DNA of 64,000 nt from Elephas maximus indicus. Taxonomy: Eukaryota > Chordata > Mammalia > Proboscidea > Elephantidae. Position 1 is the first letter of the stretch. Each line of letters opens with the position of its first letter. The position numbers and the translations under genes were made by a program. Below the pieces are notes generated by a model. That model had not been told where the DNA came from, did no database searches, and saw only the letters and a list, made by a program, of their open reading frames with translations. Below are positions 57,988 to 64,000 of this stretch, one piece after another. The stretch is taken from contig NC_064831.1 in NCBI RefSeq assembly GCF_024166365.1, forward strand, positions 24,790,768 through 24,854,767. Reading direction: 5' to 3'.

Positions 57988-59571
57988 GTTGTTGTTAGGT
58001 GCTGTACAGTTGGTTCCAACTCATAGCGACCCTTTGCATGACAGAACGAAACACTGCTTAGTCCTGCGCCATTCTCAGAATCCTTGTTATGCTTGAGCCC
58101 ATTGATGCAGCCACTGTGTCAATCCATCTCCTTGAGGGCCTTCCTTTTTTTTCGCTGACCTTCTACTCTACCAAGCATGATGTTCTTCTCCTGGGACTGG
58201 TCTCTCCTGATAACATGGCCAAAGTTGTGAGACAAAGTCTCACCATCCTCACTTCTAAGAGCATTCTGGCTGTACTTCTTCTAAGACTGATTTGTTTGTT
58301 CTTCTGGCAGTCCATGTTGTTGTTGTTGTTGTTCAGTGCTGTCGAGTCGGTTCCAACTCAAAGTGACCCTTTGCACAACAGAACGAAACACTGCCCAGTC
58401 CTGTGGCATCCTTAAAATCGTTGTTATGCTTGAGCTCATTGTTGCAGCCACTGTGTCAGTCCACCTCGTTGAGGGTCTTTCTCTTTTCTGCTGAGCCTGT
58501 ACTTTGCTAAGCATGATGTCCTTCTCCAGGGACTGATCCCTCCTGACAACATGTCCAAGGTATGTAAGACGCAGTCTCGCCATCCTTGCCTCTAAGGAGC
58601 ATTCTGGCTGCACTTCTTCCAAGACAGATTTGTTCGTTCTTTTGGCAGTCCATGCTATATTCAGTATTCTTCGCCAACACCACAATTCAAAGGAGTCAAT
58701 TCTTCTTCGGTCTTGCATATTCATTGTCCAGCTTTCACATGCATATGATGAGATTGGAAATACCATGGCTTGGGTCAGGTGCACTTTACTCCTTAAAGTG
58801 ACGTCTTTGCTTTTAACCCTTGAAAGAGATCTTTTGCAGCACATTTGCCCGATGCAATGCATCTTTTGATTTCTTGACTGCCGCTTCCATGGGCATTGAT
58901 TGTGGATCCAAGTAAAATGAAATCCTTGACAGCTTCAGTATTTTCTCTGTTTAACATAATGTGGCTTATTGGTCCAGTTGTGAGGATTTTTGTTTTTTTT
59001 TATGTTGAGGTGTAATCCATACCGAAGGCTGTGGTCTTTGAACTTCACCAATAAGTACTTCAAGTCCTCTTCACTTTTAACAAGCAAGGTTGTGTCATCT
59101 GCATATCACAGGTTATTAATGAGTCTTCCTTTCATCCAGATGCTGTTCTTCATATAGCCCAGCTTCTGGGATTATTTGCTTAGCATACAGGTTGAATAGG
59201 TATGGTGAAAGGATACAACCGTGGCACACACCTTTCCTGACCCCTTGTTCTGTTCTAATGACTGCCTCTAGGTCTCTGCACACAATTATGAGCACAATTA
59301 AGTGTTCTGGAATTCCCATTTTCTGCAACATTATCAGTAATTTGTTATGATCCAACAGTCGAATGCCTTTGCGCAGTCAACAAAACATAGGTAAACATCT
59401 TTCTGGTATTCTCTGCTTTCAGCCAGGATCCATCTGACATCAGCAGGGATACCCCTGGTTCCACGTCCTCTTCTGAATCCGGCTTGAATTTCTGGCAGCT
59501 CCTTGTCCATGTTCTGCTGCACCCGTTTTTGAATGATCTTCAGCAAATTTTTACTTGTGTGTGGTAGAATT
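57988..59571 (-). mobile_element. Tandem pair of RTE copies inside a SINE
   Basis: Two RTE 3' ends lie head-to-tail. Copy A is 57988-58315, from the (TTG)n tail to 'ttctggcagtccatg'. Copy B starts again with (TTG)n at 58316 and extends to about 59571, into the RT domain. The outer flanks show 'ctcctgtgt' (57979-57987) and 'ctcctgttt' (59572-59580), a near-perfect duplication enclosing both copies. Copy A does not resume beyond copy B. Confidence 0.85.
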
Positions 59572-59621
59572 CTCCTGTTTAGAAGGTAAGAATTCTTCCA
59601 CTGATCTACCACTACCCTCAA
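59116..59621 (-). pseudogene. RTE reverse transcriptase relic
   Basis: Minus-strand frames include the RT segments FDCWIITNY and IQAGFRRGRGTRG (59621-59334) and MGIPEHLIVLI and VCHGCILSPYLFNLYAKQIIPEAGLYEE (59355-59116), in two frames. The last codons of the 59621-59334 frame upstream of the RT lie in the SINE flank. Non-functional. Confidence 0.8.
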
Positions 59622-60167
59622 AAAACCTTGGGTTGAGAAAGAATGAAAAAAAATGTTTAAATTAATTGCTGCTAATGGGAGATCACTTCATGAGGTTGAT
59701 CCTTCCAAACATAATTGGGTTTGAACTGGCATGGCTGTTTGGACCTGGAGCAGAGAGCTGGACTCAGCAATCAATAGAAAGGGCCTGCTTCCTTGATAAC
59801 CGTGAGTGTGGCTTTTTCAGGATGGATTAACATATGCAGTAACTAAAAATCATTATGACCCTAGAAAACTAATCTCTGTAAAATTATGTCATACTGAATT
59901 GGTTGAATTGACACCCTCCATTGTTTATGTATCAGGCTAATTATGGTCAGAATCTAGAAAGCTATCTTGATCTGTAATGAAGTAAAATTAGAACAAAATT
60001 AAATAAAACTTAAAAAGATGAAAATGGAGTTATAAAGCACACTGTGCTGTGCTACAGAGAACTATAGGTTATAGTGTGCAAAGCAGGCAGACACTGAGGA
60101 CCAAGAGCTAGAGTCTTTGGATCCTGATGTCTAACTTAAGGATAGCAATAGGGGTTTTTGTTTTTAG
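59621..60167. other. Unassigned DNA
   Basis: AT-rich DNA without a repeat or gene that I can name. Confidence 0.4.
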
Positions 60168-60306
60168 TAGGTCTCACCACATTTGCAAACTGCTTGGCAG
60201 AGGGTGTTGAGAAGTATCCAGGGCATGCAGCTGAGACACAGTTGGAAAAAGTGCTTGATCGATTAGTAATGCCTTTGATGGTCGTGGACTTAGAAAATAG
60301 TGAAAG
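60168..60306 (+). other. Exon-like patch, status uncertain
   Basis: Preceded by 'gtttttgtttttagtag', a pyrimidine tract with two AGs three bases apart (a NAGNAG acceptor). The frame continues open: GLTTFANCLAEGVEKYPGHAAETQLEKVLDRLVMPLMVVDLENSE, with an acid/base mix typical of a helical protein segment. The only nearby donor is the weak AAAG|GTTTTT at 60307. The frame runs on to a stop at 60361. I do not recognise the protein; it could be an exon of the gene starting at 55523, a decayed exon, or chance. Confidence 0.25.
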
Positions 60307-60523
60307 GTTTTTTCCTTTCCGTCTCATGCATTTTCGCAAGTTCCCCAGGCATATTCCCTAAATGGAAGTTAGGTGACATTTAGGACCACTTTCCCACAAA
60401 CTATCATTATGTTATTCAGTTATAACCGGGCCCCTCCTTGACTTATTATGGGATGCCATCCAGGAAAACTAACCTGGGAAAGAAGGAATAGCAGCCCTTG
60501 TCTTTGCTCTTTCACTCCTTTAG

Positions 60524-60768
60524 AAACTTCTAGTGTTCAGGAAGCTCCTAACTGTTATATTCTACCTGCCCTCCTTTGTGCCAAACCTAGGCGTACACTC
60601 ATACTTAGTGACGCTCATAGCTATGCTGAAGAACAGTTAGATTGCTATTCTTTGGGGGATGCAGACCCACTAATGGATTTAATAGAAGTTGTTCATACTC
60701 ACTTCAGAATTGTGTTCACTGCAAATGCACATATGACTTTGCATAAAATTTCAGAAGCTTCTCCTTAA
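60524..60768 (+). other. Exon-like patch with stop, status uncertain
   Basis: Follows a strong-looking acceptor 'tctttgctctttcactcctt' ending TAG at 60521-60523. The open frame encodes TSSVQEAPNCYILPALLCAK, then PRRTLILSDAHSYAEEQLDC, ending EASP-stop at 60768. An AATAAA lies at 60947-60952, so a terminal exon is conceivable. The phase does not fit a direct join to the patch at 60168-60306 with its only donor. Family unknown. Confidence 0.25.
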
Positions 60769-61058
60769 TTACTCCTGTGGCAGTGACACGTGCTACATTG
60801 TTACAAAATTATTTTTACCTTTAAGCACATTTGTTGATGCATAAAATAGGAGATAATAGTATCTTTACAATGAGTGATCCTAACTAACCAGCCATAGGTA
60901 CCTGCTTGTCATAATCAGTCACCTGAACACTGGATTACCTCCTCCAAATAAACTTTATCCAAGAATTGCGTTTTCTGCCTAACATCATGATAAAGAGGTG
61001 AATTTGACAAAAGATTGTTTTATTCAGCAGAATATTTCTGATGGTTCTAGCTTAAAGC

Positions 61059-63402
61059 TGGGTGCCATCGAGCCGATTCCAACTCGTAATGACCCTGTGT
61101 ACAGCAGAAAGAAATACTGCCCAGTCCTGGGCCATCCTCACAATAATTCCTGTATTTGAGCTCATTGTTGCAGCTACTGTGTCAATCCATCTCATTGAGG
61201 GTCTTCCTTTTTTTCGATGACCCTGTACTTTACCGAGCATAATGTCCTTCTCCAGGGACTGGTCCATCCTGATAACATGTCCAAGGTACATGTGATGAAG
61301 TCTCGCCACCCTCCATTGCAAGGAGCGCTCTGACGGTTCTTCTAAGTCAGACTTATTCCATCTTCTGGCAGTCCATGATATATTCAGTAGTCTTCACCAA
61401 CATCATAATTCAAAGACATCAATGCTTCTTCGATCTTCCTTATTCGTTCAGCCTTCCCATACATATGAGGCAAATGAAAATACTGTGGCTTGGGACAAGC
61501 GCACCTGAGTCCTCAAAGTGACATCTTTACTTTTTAACACTTGAAAGTAAACTTTTGCAGCAGATTTGCCCAAAGCAATACGTCCTTTGATTTATTGGCT
61601 GCTGCTTCCGTGAGCATTGATTGTGGGTCCATGTAAAATGAAGTCACTGAAGACGTCAGTCTTTTCTCCGTTTATCATGATGTTGCTTATTGGTCCAGTT
61701 ATGAGGATTTTTGTTTTCTTTATGTTGAGGTGTAATCCGTACTGAAGGCTGTGGTTTTGATCTCCATCAGTAAGTGCTTCAAGTCCACTTCACTTTCAGC
61801 AAGCAAGGTCCTGTCATCTGCATAATGCAGGTTGTTAATGAGTCCTCCTCCCATCCTGAAGCCATGTTCTTCTTCATATAGTCCAGCTTCTTGGATTATT
61901 TGCTCAGCATACAGATTAAATAAATATGGTGAAGGGATACAGCCTTGACGCACCCCTTCCCAGATTTTTAAACCATGCAGTATTGCCTTGTTCTGTTCGA
62001 ATGACTGCCTTCTGATCTATGTACGGGTTTCTCATGAGCACAATGAAGTGTTCTGGAATTCCACTCTTCACAGTGTTATCCATAATTTGTTATGATACAC
62101 ACAGTCAAATGCCTTTGCATTGTCAATAAAACAGAGTTGTAAACATCTTTCTGGTATTCTCTGCTTTCAGCCAACATTCATCTGACATCAGCAATGATAT
62201 TCACCTTGAATTTCTGTCAGTTCCCTGTCGATGTACTGCTGCAACTGACTGCGTTATCTTCAGCAAAATTTTACTTGCACGTGATATTAATGATATTGTT
62301 CTATAATTTCTACATTCTGTTGAATCACCTTTCTTTTGGAATGGGAACAAATATGGATCTCTTCCAGTGGGTTGGCCTGTTAGCTGTCTTCCAAACTTCT
62401 TGGCATAGACAAGTGAGTACCTCCAGTGTTGCATCTGTTTGTTGAAATATCTCAATTGGTGTTCTGTCAATTCCTGGGGCCTTTTTTTTTGCCAGTGCGT
62501 TCAGTGCAGCTTGGACTTCTTCCTTCAATAACATTCATTCTGGATCATAATGCTACCTCATAAAATGGTTGAATGTTGACTAATTCTTTTTGGGACAGTG
62601 ACTCTGTGTATTCCTTCCATCTTCTTTTGATACTTCCTGCGTCGTTCAATATGTTGCCCATAGAATCCTTCATCTTTGCAGTTTGAGGCTTGAATTTTTC
62701 CTTCAGTTCTTTCAGCTTGAGAAATGCCAGGCATGTTTTTCTCTTTTGGTTTTCTATTTCCACATCTTTGCACATGCCATTATAATACTTTGTTTTCTCA
62801 AGACTCCCTTCGAAATCTTCTGTTCAGCTCTTTTACTTCATCATTTCTTCCATTCACTTTAGCTGCTCTACATTCAAGAGCAAGTTTCAGAGTGTCTTCT
62901 GACATCCGTTTTGGTCTTTTCTTTCTTTCGTGTCTTTTTAATGACCTTTTGCTTTCTTCATGTATGATGTCCTTGATGTTATTCCACAACTCATGTGGTC
63001 TTCAGTCATTAGTGTTCAATGTGTGAAAGCTAGTCTTGAGATGATTTCTAAATTCAGGTGGGATATACTCAAGGTGGTACTTTGGCTGTCATGGACTTAT
63101 TTTAATATTCTTCAGCTTCCACTTGAACTTGCATATGAGCAATTAATTGTCTGTTCCTTAGTCGGCCCCTGGCATTGTTTTGACTGTTGATATTGAGCCT
63201 CTCCAGTGTCTTCTTCCACAAGTGTAGTTAATTTGGTTCCTGTGTATTCCATCTGGTGGGCTTCGCATGTATGGTCACTGTTTATGTTGTTGAAAATGTT
63301 ATTTGCAGTGAATAAGTCATTGGTCTTGTGAAACTCTATCATGCGGTCTCTGGTGTCGTTTCTGTCACCGGGGTGTATTTTTCAAGTACTGATTCTTCTT
63401 CT
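61059..63402 (-). mobile_element. RTE LINE, about 2.3 kb, minus strand
   Basis: The 3' end is at 61059 ('gtgccatcgagccgattcc') and the element extends through the RT and linker into the end of the endonuclease domain near 63402. Flanked by 'ttaaagc' at 61052-61058 and 63403-63409. The (CAA)n tail is missing. Together with the copy at 14760-17226 it covers the same part of the element. Confidence 0.92.
61720..63342 (-). pseudogene. RTE reverse transcriptase relic, active box kept
   Basis: The pieces on the minus strand are 63342-63112 (IEFHKTNDLFTAN, endonuclease end), 62989-62798 (RSLKRHERKKRPKRM linker), 62534-62325 (EEVQAALNALAKKKAPGIDR, RT entry), 62470-62201, and 61953-61720 (RQGCIPSPYLFNLYAEQIIQ and HYADDRTLLAESE). 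The YADD catalytic motif is intact here, in contrast to YAGN in the copy at 16.4 kb, but stops and frame changes separate all pieces. Confidence 0.88.
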
Positions 63403-63740
63403 TTAAAGCATACAATGCCTAAATGAAATCTTGTATCAGAATTTATGAATTTATTTGTCCACCTGTCCAGCTGTTTATTCCATGATTTATTTAATTTATG
63501 TAATATTTACTATGTATGAGGTTGCTCTAAGTTTTTGAGTGATATAAAGAATAAGACATGTGCAGAACTCTGAGAAATCATAATCTAATAAATTCATATT
63601 TTTATCTTTCAACGTTGTGCTATAACTCATTTTCCAGTGAACAGACGAATATAGAGACTAGTCTACAAGAAAAACAAATTCCTTCATCCAGTTCACAAAA
63701 GAGCATTTTTTTAATTCAGTCTGTGAATACAGGAGCATAG

Positions 63741-63766
63741 GTACGCACACGCGCGCGTGCGCACAC
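63741..63766. repeat. Alternating purine-pyrimidine tract (Z-DNA-prone)
   Basis: Twenty-six bases alternate strictly between purine and pyrimidine, centred on CGCGCGCG with CA/TG flanks. Such tracts can adopt left-handed Z-DNA under negative supercoiling. It may simply be a (CA)n microsatellite with CpG units. The remaining DNA to 64000 is AT-rich with no gene seen. Confidence 0.85.
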
Positions 63767-64000
63767 TCACATGACCACATTCAGTCTGAATGACTACAAA
63801 TTTCTTATTACTTTACCTAGTAAATATATATGTGCATTCTTTTTACACAGACCTCAGCACACCCCCCATAAAATGTCTTATGTAAGAAACTTTTCTAAAG
63901 CAGTAATTCGTAAAAGTATATTCAATGAAATTATATTTTAATTATTCTAGTACGGGGCTTCTGAACAGCAACGCAAAGAAATACATAAGGCAGTAGAGAA

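Noticed and set aside
57988-58870. Plus-strand frames such as 58089-58415 and 58586-58869
   Set aside because: They are antisense shadows of RTE coding sequence.

Overview
The window is mammalian nuclear DNA that is almost entirely repeats. It is not a bacterial or viral locus. The repeat set points to an afrotherian, most likely an elephant-like (paenungulate) genome. There are many tRNA-derived SINEs of the AfroSINE type ending in a tail like 'gagtcggaatcgac', long RTE-type LINEs ending in the same kind of tail plus (CAA)n, and L1 elements whose sequence fits no primate or rodent subfamily I know. The species call is recognition from memory and cannot be proven here.

Layout. 1-6.4 kb is an old full-5'-end L1 on the minus strand, carrying a SINE and an LTR-like insert. 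6.4-8.35 kb holds ancient L1, MER5A and RTE fragments. 8.35-14.4 kb is mostly single-copy intergenic or intronic DNA. A 165-bp hairpin (14.4 kb) abuts a 2.5-kb RTE copy (14.76-17.2 kb). A 5'-truncated L1 lies at 18.8-22.4 kb on the minus strand. A full-length L1 (24.49-31.83 kb, plus strand) has exact 13-bp target-site duplications, a tandem-monomer 5'UTR, a doubly frameshifted ORF1 and a broken ORF2. 32-50 kb is a SINE-rich stretch with a higher-order minisatellite (35.2 kb), L2, MIR and DNA-transposon relics, a truncated L1 (39.9-41.5 kb) and a solo retroviral LTR (49.7-50.2 kb). 50.7-54.9 kb is an internally deleted L1 with intact target-site duplications.

The only credible host gene signal is a CpG island at 55.4-55.8 kb. 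It carries NRF1-like and CCAAT motifs and a probable first coding exon (55523-55675, plus strand) encoding a hydrophobic, signal-peptide-like start and ending at a GT donor. I cannot name the gene. Downstream are more SINEs, a tandem RTE pair nested in another SINE (57.7-59.6 kb), two exon-like patches of doubtful status (60.2 and 60.5-60.8 kb), a large minus-strand RTE (61.06-63.40 kb) and a Z-DNA-prone tract (63.74 kb).

No CRISPR array, operon, toxin or new enzymatic system is visible. The interesting material is retroelement biology: RTE-SINE tail sharing, nested and dimeric insertions, monomeric L1 promoters, an unnamed palindromic element, a hierarchical minisatellite and two RFX-box-like palindromes in single-copy DNA.
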